Assembly (NCBI GenBank): GCA_018656865.1
Contig: JABHYO010000046.1
Coordinates: 1-34,132 of the forward strand
Direction of reading: 5' to 3'
Origin: Gammaproteobacteria bacterium
GTDB lineage: Bacteria; Pseudomonadota; Gammaproteobacteria; Pseudomonadales; Azotimanducaceae
Length of the DNA stretch: 34,132 nt
The notes beneath the pieces were generated by a model. That model was not told where the DNA came from, searched no databases, and saw only the letters and a list, made by a program, of their open reading frames with translations. Each line of letters opens with the position of its first letter. Positions within the stretch are counted from its first letter, which is position 1. The position numbers were made by a program, and so were the translations under genes. This document shows positions 7,735 through 17,100 of the stretch, piece by piece.

Positions 7735-8814
7735 TTGATTCAACTATCAGACATCTACCAGAACCGGAACTATCAGTTTTGGGCATTGCAGTTACTCGGT
7801 TGGACCGGTTGGGTCACGCTTTTCGCGATTCGTGATGCCTACTGGGGGCAACCATACGAGCGTATCCTGCTGCTGGTTGTTGACGCTATTGCAGGATTGC
7901 TGCTGACGACAATTCTGCGATACATATATCGATGGATCTGGGACAGGCCGGTCTATCAGCGGGTCTTCACGGTCCTGGTTGCTTCCTATGCGATAGCAGC
8001 CGTCTGGCAGCCGATCAAGAATTATTCTCAATTCTATTACTACCAGGACTTCGAACTCATTGAGGAGTTCGGACACATGGGCTACTTCGGCGGGATTATC
8101 GGGTATTCCTACTTCCTGATGCTGGGTTGGAGCGGTCTTTATTTTGCCCTCAAGTTCTATCGGCTGCTTCAGTTGGAGATACAGCGGAGTATCCGGGCTG
8201 AATCGCTGGCCCATGAGGCACAGCTTCGTATGTTGAGGTATCAGCTAAATCCCCACTTCCTGTTCAACACGCTAAACGCAATCTCGACACTGATCCTTGA
8301 CAGGAATACGGATTCAGCCAATGCCATGGTCAGCAAGCTCAGTCACTTTTTGAGATATTCGCTCGACAAGGATCCGATGCAGCGCGTCGATCTTGAACAT
8401 GAAATCAACACCATGCAGCTCTACCTGGAAATCGAGCAGGTTAGGTTTGACGAAAGACTAAAGGTTTCTTTCGAAGTCAATGAAGATGCGAAGCGGGCGC
8501 TTGTACCGAGCCTGATTCTGCAGCCGTTGGTGGAAAACTCGATTAAGTATGCGGTTGCCAACAGAGAAGGTGGTGGTGAGATAACGATTGCGGCGTCTCG
8601 CATGAATGGTGAATTGCTGCTGAGCGTCACTGACGATGGGCCGGGAATTGAAACTGTTAACGGTGAGGTGCCGGAGTTTACGGGGGTAGGACTCGCCAAC
8701 ACCCGGGAAAGACTAGCGCAGCTTTACGGTAAGAAACATGGCTGTGAGTTCAGGCAAGTTGAACCCCATGGGCTGCAAATAGAAATCCGTATACCTTATG
8801 AGGCGGAAGCATGA
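7735..8814 (+). CDS. LytS/YehU-type sensor histidine kinase
   Basis: A membrane sensor kinase of about 359 residues. Four hydrophobic segments occupy the N-terminal 150 residues, followed by a His_kinase domain (PF06580 type) with QLNPHFLFNTLNAIS containing the phosphoacceptor histidine. An HATPase domain follows with LVENSIKYAV (N box), DDGPGI (G1) and GVGLANTRERL (G2). There is no recognisable extracellular sensor domain, so the signal is probably sensed in or near the membrane. I place the start at TTG 7735, preceded by GTGAGA; the frame is also open from TTG 7711, but that lies too near the TATAAT box. The stop overlaps the regulator start by 4 nt (ATGA), the usual coupling of such pairs. 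Confidence 0.9.
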   Translation: MIQLSDIYQNRNYQFWALQLLGWTGWVTLFAIRDAYWGQPYERILLLVVDAIAGLLLTTILRYIYRWIWDRPVYQRVFTVLVASYAIAAVWQPIKNYSQFYYYQDFELIEEFGHMGYFGGIIGYSYFLMLGWSGLYFALKFYRLLQLEIQRSIRAESLAHEAQLRMLRYQLNPHFLFNTLNAISTLILDRNTDSANAMVSKLSHFLRYSLDKDPMQRVDLEHEINTMQLYLEIEQVRFDERLKVSFEVNEDAKRALVPSLILQPLVENSIKYAVANREGGGEITIAASRMNGELLLSVTDDGPGIETVNGEVPEFTGVGLANTRERLAQLYGKKHGCEFRQVEPHGLQIEIRIPYEAEA

Positions 8815-9617
8815 GCGATGACCTGAAGGCAATAATTGTTGATGATGAATCACTGGCCAGAAAAGGGCTAAATCTGCGTCTCGATGAGATTTCGGGTGTC
8901 GAGGTCATTGCCGAGTGCAGTAATGGCCGCGAGGCGATCAATGCGGTAGCAGAGCTCAGACCGGACGTGGTGTTTTTAGATATCCAGATGCCGGGGATGA
9001 GTGGTTTCGATGTCGTTGCGAAACTACAGCAGGATGACATGCCGCTTATTGTATTCACGACGGCCTACGATCAATATGCGATCGAGGCATTCGACGTTCA
9101 TGCGGTTGATTATTTGCTAAAACCTATCGAATCGGAGCGTCTGCAGGAATCTGTGGATCGTGCCCGCAATCACAAAGCGATGGATGGTTCCGTCACGGAC
9201 AAACAGCGGCTGCTGGAATTGATCATCAGTATCACCGGCAAATCCGAAACCTCTATTACCCAGTTACTGAAGGATCATACCGGCGTTAATGCCTATCCGG
9301 ATAAAATCGCGATCAAGGATGGCGGTGAGACGACTCTGGTTCAATCCGAAGATATTGAATGGGTCGATGCGGCTGGTGACTATATGTGTATCCATGCCAA
9401 CGATCAGACGCATGTCATGCGTATCACCATGAAAGAGCTGGAAGCCCAACTTGATCCCGCTAATTTTCAGAGAGTACATCGCAGTACGATCGTAAACCTC
9501 GACCGGGTATCAAAGGTCTGCTCGCATATGAACGGCGAATTTCATCTGATCCTGAAAAACGGTGCATCCATCAAAATGAGTCGTTCCTACAAGGAAAAAG
9601 TCAAACACTTCTTCTGA
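8811..9617 (+). CDS. LytTR-family response regulator
   Basis: A 268-residue regulator. The N-terminal receiver domain has Asp11-Asp12, the phosphorylatable Asp57 in VVFLDIQMPGMSG, Thr83/84 and Lys104 in YLLKPIES. The C-terminal 100 residues form a LytTR DNA-binding domain, recognised by IKDGGETTLVQSEDIEWVDA, the strand pair around MRITMKELEAQL, FQRVHRSTIVNLDRV and the ending GASIKMSRSYKEKVK. Such regulators bind short direct repeats upstream of target genes. It pairs with the upstream kinase. Likely targets nearby are the divergent MFS gene, the antiporter or the giant secreted-protein locus, by position only. Confidence 0.93.
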   Translation: MSDDLKAIIVDDESLARKGLNLRLDEISGVEVIAECSNGREAINAVAELRPDVVFLDIQMPGMSGFDVVAKLQQDDMPLIVFTTAYDQYAIEAFDVHAVDYLLKPIESERLQESVDRARNHKAMDGSVTDKQRLLELIISITGKSETSITQLLKDHTGVNAYPDKIAIKDGGETTLVQSEDIEWVDAAGDYMCIHANDQTHVMRITMKELEAQLDPANFQRVHRSTIVNLDRVSKVCSHMNGEFHLILKNGASIKMSRSYKEKVKHFF

Positions 9618-9718
9618 TCAGGCGCTCCTGCTCACGGTCCAAGAACTTCTTTTTAGTGATCGTCGCCTGAGAGAGTATGACCATGCCTGAGTCACCGTGA
9701 CTGACGGCTGCACCGTCA
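9618..9718. terminator. Hairpin-rich region between convergent regulator and antiporter genes
   Basis: Three inverted repeats lie in this 98-bp gap: TCAGGCG (9618-9624) with CGCCTGA (9664-9670); the perfect AGTCAC-C-GTGACT (9690-9702); and TGACGG-CTGCA-CCGTCA (9702-9718), which ends in the antiporter stop codon. They are in the right place to end transcription from both sides, but none has a U-tract of the classical kind. Confidence 0.4.
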
Positions 9719-10687
9719 CCTGAACATTTGGCTAAACAGTAACGTGTTGTATCCGAGGTAGCAGATCAGCAGGGCCACCGCTTCACCCCGAGTGATTCTG
9801 GGGGTCGAGCTGCCAAGACTGTAGCAGGAGACAAAGAGCAGGAACGTAAAGCCGATCATGATGGGGATGTCCCGGGTGATCATTGCCGGTTCGATAGTCG
9901 TCGGCGAGATTGCGCCGGCGGTACCTATGACGATCGTTGTGTTGAACATGTTGGAACCGATTACATTGCCTATCGCGAGATCGTGCTCGTTGTGCCTGAC
10001 TGCGGCGATTGATGAGGCAAGTTCTGGTAGTGAGGTACCGATGGCAATGATGGTGAGTCCGATAATGACATCGCTGATCCCAAGCAAGTGTGCAACGGAG
10101 ACACCACCCCAGACCAGTAGTCTCGAGCTGATAACAAGAAATATTAGACCGCCGATCATGAAAGTAACTGCCATTGGTAGACTAAGTCGATCTTTCAGTG
10201 CGTGTTCCACCTCAGTACCAAGTTCGTCCTGTTTCGTGCCCATTCCGATATAGATCGACCACCCCATGACGAAGATGAATATCACAATCAGAGTCCAACC
10301 GTCGCCGCGTCCAAGTACGCCGTCTACGCTGAGTAACACCGTACATATCATGGTGATGAAAATCAGAATCGGCAGCTCGGTCGTCAGTACTGTCGATTTC
10401 ACGGTGATAGGGGTGATCAAGGCAGTGATGCCAAGAATCAGCGCAACATTAGAGATATTCGAACCAAATGCGTTACCCAGAGCCAGACCTGCATTACCTT
10501 CAGTGGCAGCGATGACGGAAACGACAAATTCAGGCATGGAACTGCCGAAGCCAATCACCAGCATGCCTACTAGCAGCGGCGGAATACCCAGCACATTGGC
10601 GGTAACGGCTGCACCCGCAACAAACCGGTCGGCGCTTACGGCCAACAGGACAATCCCCAGAACCAGCGCCAGGAGTGCTTCTGTCAT
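9716..10687 (-). CDS. Calcium/sodium antiporter, YrbG-type (CaCA family)
   Basis: About 323 residues with around ten membrane segments and the two inverted alpha-repeats that form the ion site of Na+/Ca2+ exchangers. The first is GFGSSMPEF with GNAFGSN and the second is AIGTSLPELASS with GNVIGSN; both keep the acidic residue (Glu) after Pro. The central loop between the halves is short and hydrophilic (GTKQDELGTEVEHALKDRL), as in bacterial members. It exchanges Ca2+ or another cation against Na+ or H+ across the inner membrane. ATG 10687 (MTEALLALVLG) is preferred to the upstream TTG 10711. Its position between the sensor pair and a calcium-binding giant protein is suggestive but does not prove a link. 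Confidence 0.92.
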   Translation of the reverse strand: MTEALLALVLGIVLLAVSADRFVAGAAVTANVLGIPPLLVGMLVIGFGSSMPEFVVSVIAATEGNAGLALGNAFGSNISNVALILGITALITPITVKSTVLTTELPILIFITMICTVLLSVDGVLGRGDGWTLIVIFIFVMGWSIYIGMGTKQDELGTEVEHALKDRLSLPMAVTFMIGGLIFLVISSRLLVWGGVSVAHLLGISDVIIGLTIIAIGTSLPELASSIAAVRHNEHDLAIGNVIGSNMFNTTIVIGTAGAISPTTIEPAMITRDIPIMIGFTFLLFVSCYSLGSSTPRITRGEAVALLICYLGYNTLLFSQMFR

Positions 10688-10881
10688 ATATCTTGATCCA
10701 GGTCCAGGCAATAAATCATAGACCCGTTTACGGTGGAAAAGTTACCGCTAGTCTGAACGATTACAAGTTGTTTACAAAGGCAATTGTGGGAAGGCAATGT
10801 ATCGGCGAAGATGGCATAATCAGAGGGGTGCGCGTCATTCTGCGATGCGTGTAAGCATGCAATAGGGGCCAGAATTTAATC

Positions 10882-11139
10882 ATGGTAAGTCGCCAGGAAA
10901 TCACACCGACCAACGATCAAAAGCCCACCTCCAAACTGGTAGTCGAAGTCAATGATCTGCCGGTTGTCTACCTGCCAGACGCATCCTTTCTGCTAAGCGG
11001 TACTTTTGAAAAAGTTGGTTTCGATCTAGTCATTACTAATCCCACGGGCGAAGTCGTCGTCGTTGAGGACTACTTTAGCTTCAATCCTCCGCCAAATCTG
11101 ATGATTGCCTCTGGTGCTGGTCTGTCACCGGAGTGGTGA
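10882..11139 (+). CDS. N-terminal module of the giant FecR/RTX protein, encoded as a separate 85-codon ORF
   Basis: An 85-residue ORF with ATG start; the nearest purine-rich stretch, AGGGG, is about 13 nt upstream, so the start is only fair. Residues 29-72 (LPVVYLPDASFLLSGTFEKV, then DLVITNPTGEVVVVEDYF and PPNLM) resemble a block I recall at the very N-terminus of large proteobacterial secreted proteins, just before their FecR-like domain (LPDASFLLSA...GPDG..V.V.DYF...PP.L). There it belongs to the same polypeptide. Here the frame ends at TGA 11137-11139 exactly where the giant frame begins, so it may be a natural two-protein arrangement, a frameshifted gene or a sequence error. The intergenic 10712-10881 must hold the promoter; TTTACA (10771-10776) is only a weak -35-like element. 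Confidence 0.6.
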   Translation: MVSRQEITPTNDQKPTSKLVVEVNDLPVVYLPDASFLLSGTFEKVGFDLVITNPTGEVVVVEDYFSFNPPPNLMIASGAGLSPEW

Positions 11140-11141
11140 TG
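11130..11141 (+). promoter_or_regulatory. Translational coupling site TGATG with GGAG ribosome-binding site
   Basis: GGAG (11130-11133) lies 5 nt before ATG 11139-11141, and the A of TGA (11137-11139) is the A of that ATG. This is a standard stop-restart arrangement and favours ATG 11139 over GTG 11133 or GTG 11136 as the start of the giant frame. No slippery heptamer for programmed frameshifting was seen at the junction. Confidence 0.55.
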
Positions 11142-14100
11142 AGCCTGCTTCATCTACCCTTCGGTGAGGATGTCATGTTTGCAGGACCGGCTACCAGCGC
11201 CGCTGTACTCAAGGTAATTGGTGAAGTCAGCCTGGTGCTGGGCAGGGTAACGGTTAGCCGGCTGGACGAGAACGGAGAAAAGATAGAAGTCGCGCTCAAA
11301 CGAGGTGACGAACTCTACGAGGGTGATGAGATAAACACCGGTGGCCGATCCTTTATCAAGGCGAAAATGCTGGACGGCACCAAGTTTCACCTCGGTAAAA
11401 ATGCCCGGGCTACGCTCAATGAATTTGAGTACGACGAATCTGCCAAGGTAGGAAAATTCGAAGCGACCGTCTTTACCGGTGGTTTCCACTATAAGAGTGG
11501 CAAGATCGGCAAAATGTTTGCCGATGGCAGCAGAAAGCATGCGCAGATTTCGACACCTCAGGCGATTATCGGTATTCGTGGCAGTGAGGCGGACGGTGTT
11601 GTTGCCAGCGACGGAACTTTTATTCTGAAGCATATCTCTGGGGTGTTTTCGATTTCAGATGTGAACGGTAACCCCATCGGTGAACTGGATAATCCTACAG
11701 ACGCTGTGGTGGTGTTCGCCGATGGCACTGGTACGGTCACTCCACTGGCTGAACTGTCTCCCCAGCTCGCGGATGCACTGGACCAGTATAACCAGGAACA
11801 GGTGGCGGCAGATGCTGTTGAACGAGAGGTAGAGGACGAGGAGGCGCAAGAGGAAGAAACCCAGGAACAGGAAGAAGCTGAGGCAGGCGACCAAGCGCCC
11901 GATCAGGAGGTAGAAGAACAAGCGGCAGAAGAAGCGGAAGCTGAGGAAACTGAAGGCGAAGAAGAGGAAGAAGAGGGGGAAGAGGGGGAAGAGGGGGAAG
12001 AAGAAGAGGGGGAAGAAGAGGAAGAAGAAAACACCGACGAAGAAACCACCGACGAAGAAACAGTCGATGAAGAAGGGGCTGAAGAGCAGGCCCCAGACGA
12101 AAAGCCAGCCGGAGAAGAGACGGCGGAAGAAGAGACTGCAGAAGAAGGTCAGTCTGAAGAGGAAGAAACCAGGGAAGAAGCCGCGGAGGAGGAAAGCACT
12201 GAAGAAACCCAGGAAGAAGCTGCCCAGGAAGAACGCGCTGCTTCTGACGAATCTACGGGTGGTGACGGTTCGACACGTGCTGATGAACCTGGAGAGCCTG
12301 CAGGCACAGAAGCCTCAGAGAATGGCGATTCCGGTGATGCTTCAGGCGATGGTTCGTCGTCTGAAAGCGGTACCCCCGATACCTTCGATAGCGGATCGGA
12401 CGATGGTGTATTGGAAGAGTCCCGGAGCTTCGGCCAGGATCAGGGCGTAGATGTCACCGGTGATCAGGCTGGGGATATTCTGGGTGAATCCCAGGGTGAT
12501 GATGTCACCGGGTCTGATGGCGGTGACGATGGTGATAGTACCGAAGATCGGTTTGAAACCCTCGATGTACCAGACACAGATGCTTCCGAGGATGAAACAA
12601 CGGAGCGCGATGAGGAAACGGAAGCGCCGAAGGAAGAAGAGTTGCCACCGGACAATCCTCCGGTAGCGGGAAATGATTCAATCCGGATATCAGAACCAGG
12701 ACAAGTCGATCTCACGCAGCAGGTTCTTGCGAACGATTTTGATGGGGATGAAGGCCAGACGGTCCGGCTGGGTAGTGTAGCGACTCCGAGTAGAGGAGGC
12801 AGTGCCCAGTTCGACGGCACGACATTATTGTACGAGCCAAGTGGGGCGACACTGGATTCCCTGAAAGGCGGGGAAACTGCTACGGAAACATTCAATTATA
12901 CGGTTCGATCTGGAGACCTGACGGATACCGGTGTTGTGACGGTTACCCTGGTTGGAACCAATGTCGCACCGTTGGCGAGCAATGATACAGGGGAAACGAT
13001 CGAAGATTCGCCGATTACTCTGCAGGTGCTGGCAAATGACAGTGATGAAGATGGGGACGCGCTGACCATTGTCTCTGTTGATGGTGCACGCGGCACGGTG
13101 ACAATTCGTGGCGACGGTCTTGCCTATTCCCCGCCCGATGATCTGCGATCCGGTGAAGTGAGCGACGATACCTTTACCTATCAGGTTTCCGATGGACTGG
13201 AGACATCGACTGCAACTGTGAGCATCACGGTAACTGGCAAAAATGATCCGCCGGTCATTAATACAGAAGCCGCACCGGTTCAGATTTCGCCTACTGCGCC
13301 TGTCACTGTGATTGAGCTAAACCAGATCTTCGATGACCCTGATCTGGGTGACAATCTGACGATTCTGGAATTGGACACGTCCGGCGCCAAGGGCACGATT
13401 ACGATTGGCAGTATCCGCTATGAACCGGGATCTGCCTGGGACTTCCTGGGTGAAGGAGAAATCGGGCACGACTCGTTCTTTATCCGTGTCGCGGATGAAG
13501 ATGGTGATACCGGCGCCGGAACCTACACTGTAGACATTATCGGTGTAAATGATGCGCCTGTTGCGATTTCGGATGTCTACAATGTTGACGACGCCACCGA
13601 TGCGAGCGCCAATGCTGCTTTCGCCAGCGTACTGAACAATGACAGCGATATCGATCAGAACGACAACCTGACGGCCAGACTTGTGTCGGGTACTTCCCAA
13701 GGCACGCTGGCCCTCGCCCCTGATGGGACTTTCAGCTATAGCGCGGCTGACGGGGCGACCGGGACGGACAGTTTCGTTTATGAAGCTTTTGATGGCCGTA
13801 TTGGATCGCAGGCAACCGTAACACTGAATCTGAGTGGGTCAAACAGTGCGCCGGTCACTCAGCCCGATCAGTACGATGCTAGTGCAGGCACCAACGTGGT
13901 CGGTAACGTACTGGACAACGATTCAGACCCGGATGGTGAACTCATCACTGCAGAACTAGGTTCACCACCCACACAGGGTGTCGTGACACTGAACCCTGAC
14001 GGTGTTTTTACCTACGAACCAAATCCTGATTTTGTATCAGGCGGCGATGAGTTCAGTTATATCGCCCGCGACCCCGGAGGCAGGGCGACGGAGGAATTTG

Positions 14101-17100
14101 TCACCATCACGGTTGCGCCAAATCAGCCGCCGGAATTCATCGGACTTGCGGATCAGCAGATACCTGCCGGTGAGCCCTTTGTCCTTGATCTCGGTAGCTT
14201 GTTTACTGACCCGGACAGTGACGTGCTAACGATCACCGCCACCACTGCAGCCGGATTTGTGACGATCACCGGCCGCCAGTTGGAGGCGAATCCAACAGCA
14301 GCCAACGTCGATGCCAGCGCGATTGTTGATGTCTCGGCCTTTGACGGATTTGATACGACCAACCAGACCATCACGCTCAATATTGTTTCCGGCAATAACC
14401 CGCCGGAAGTTCTCAGCACTATAGGGCCCCAGTCATTGTTTGAGTCGACATCATTGAGTTTGAATCTGCTGTCTCACTTTAACGATCCTGATATCGGCGA
14501 TACGTTGATCTTCACGGTTTCCGGCGATGCTCCGTTTGCGACCATTTCAGGTAATACGCTGTCTCTTTCACCGGCAAGCGGCGATGCCAGTAGCTATTCA
14601 GTGACAGTGACTGCTGATGACGGTAAAGCCAGCACGACAAATACTTTCACACTGGATGTGGTTGCGCCCCCGGTCAACTATCCAACTATCGTTTCCACCG
14701 GTAATCAGCTGACGCAGACTAATACATCTACCATTACTTCGGTAAGTGACACACTCCTGGTATCTGACGCTAATGGGACTGGAACATTCCAGGGTGCAAC
14801 CGATGGAGCCCATGGCACTGTGACCCTTAGCAGCGGGGGGTTGTGGGTGTACACCCTTTCAAACCCATCCTTCACAGGCACGGACAGTTTTACGGTCACT
14901 TATCAGGATGCGCAAGGTTTCCAGTCAACGCTGCCGGTAAGTTTACTGATCAGACCGTCAGACAATACAGGCAGTGTAATAAGTGGCGATACCGGCACCG
15001 GTTCCGAGGACTTTACAGTTACCGGGACCTTAGTCATTTCAGAAGATGATGGTCTTGATCCAACGTCGGCATTCGCGATCAATGCTCAGGGCACAGATGG
15101 CACCGCGACTATCGACCCGATAACCGGAGACTGGATCTATACACCCAATGCTGATTTCAACGGTCTTGATGCATTCGATGTACTGGTGACGGACGGATTC
15201 AGGTACACGCAGACCTATCCGATTAATGTAACTGTGAACGCAGTCAATGATGATACGCCCGTTGCTGATGATGAAACCTTTACAGTGCTTGAAGGTGGCA
15301 CTGCGACGGAGACAGATCTGGATGTCGGGCTCACCCTGCTTGATGGTGATACGGATGCTGATTTACCCGCAGACACACTGCAGTCATTTGTGCTGACACC
15401 ACCTACCCATGCGTCCTCGTTCACGCTGAATCCTGATGGTACCTTTACTTATCAGCATGATGGATCTGAGGGTGGGACTGACTCCTTCACCTATCATGTC
15501 TTCGATGGTGCGAACACGGATACAGGTACGGTCACCATTACAATAACGCCTGACAATGACAATACACCCATCCCTGATGGTGAGAGTTTCACGGTTGCAG
15601 AAGGCGGGACAGCCACTGTGGCAGATCTTGATGCGGGATTGTCGCTTTTGGACGGTGATACGGATGCCGACCTTCCGGGCGACACACTGACCGTTAACAC
15701 CACGCCTTCTGTCCCCCCAAGTTTCGGCTCAGTTACGCTGAACTCCAATGGTACTTTCAGCTATACCCACGATGGCAGTGAGAACTTCTCTGATTCATTC
15801 GTGTATATCGTTGAGGATGGAGTCAATTCGGCCACTGCGACCGTAACCATCACCATTGCTCCGGTCAGCGATAATGCCCCTGTTGCGGACTCGGAAGCCT
15901 TTACGGTACTGGAGGGTGGTACAGCCACCGAGATTGATCTAGCCGTGGGGCCGGACCTGCTTGACGGCGATACCGATGCTGATACCAGTGATGTCCTGAT
16001 GGTGAATACAACACCGTTCAGCGCTCCCAGTTTTGGCGCACTGACTCTCAATGCTAACGGTACTTTCAGCTATATACATGACGGCAGTGAAAACCACACG
16101 GACAGTTTTCAGTACCAGGTAACAGATGGAAGCAGTAGCGACACAGCGACCGTTACCATTACGATCACACCTGACAATGACAATGCGCCGGTCGCCGACC
16201 CGGAAAGCTTTACCGTTCTGGAAGGTGGCACCGCAACAGAACTCGATCTGGATGATGGTCTAACTCTGCTTGATGGTGATACTGATGCAGATCTCCCCGG
16301 TGATACCCTTCAGGCGTTCCAGGTATCTGGTCCGAGCCATGCCGCAGCATTCACTCTCAATACTGACGGCACATTCAGCTATACGCATGACGGTACCGAG
16401 AACTATTCGGATTCGTTCCAGTATTGTGTCGATGATGGCGGCGGCCATTTCGATACGACGACCGTCACTATTACGATTACGCCAGTCAATGACAATTTAC
16501 CAGTCGCCGATGCTGACAGTTTCACTGTGCTGCAGGGTGGCACTGCGACCGAAGCCAATCTGGATGGGAGTCTGACCCTTCTGGACGGGGATATTGATGC
16601 GGACGGCGATCCGTTGACGGTTATTACCACGCCATTCAGTCCGCCATCACATGCATCTGCTTTCACGCTCAATACAGATGGTACTTTTAGCTATACCCAT
16701 GACGGATCGACGACGCTAACTGACAGTTTTACCTACCAGATATCGGCTGGAGGAGACACGGCGACCGCGGTTGTCACCATTACGATTACACAGCCGCCGG
16801 TTGTCACGTCACCGGATTTCGACAACGTCATCATCAATTCCGGCGATACACTGAATCTGCCCACTGGTTTTGATGATCCAAATGGCGATCCCTTGTCCAT
16901 CAGCACAACGGCGTTGCCGTGGGGGAGTCTGCTGACAACCACTATCGCGACCCCACCGGGGGATGCCTACATCAATGGTGTTGCCGGTGCAGTAACTTCG
17001 ACCGCAGTGACCATTAGCGCGACGGACGGAGCGGGAACAGCTTCAGAAACTTTTAATCTGGTGGTTCAGGCGGCCGGTAATGCCGCGACTGGAACGACAG

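Noticed and set aside
11120-11145. Programmed -1 frameshift site at the split of the giant gene
   Set aside because: No X XXY YYZ heptamer and no clear downstream pseudoknot were seen; GGAG plus TGATG makes restart the simpler reading.
11795-12260. The Glu-rich segment as non-coding repeat DNA
   Set aside because: It is in one uninterrupted frame between a FecR domain and Ig-like modules, and its repeat units keep the frame.
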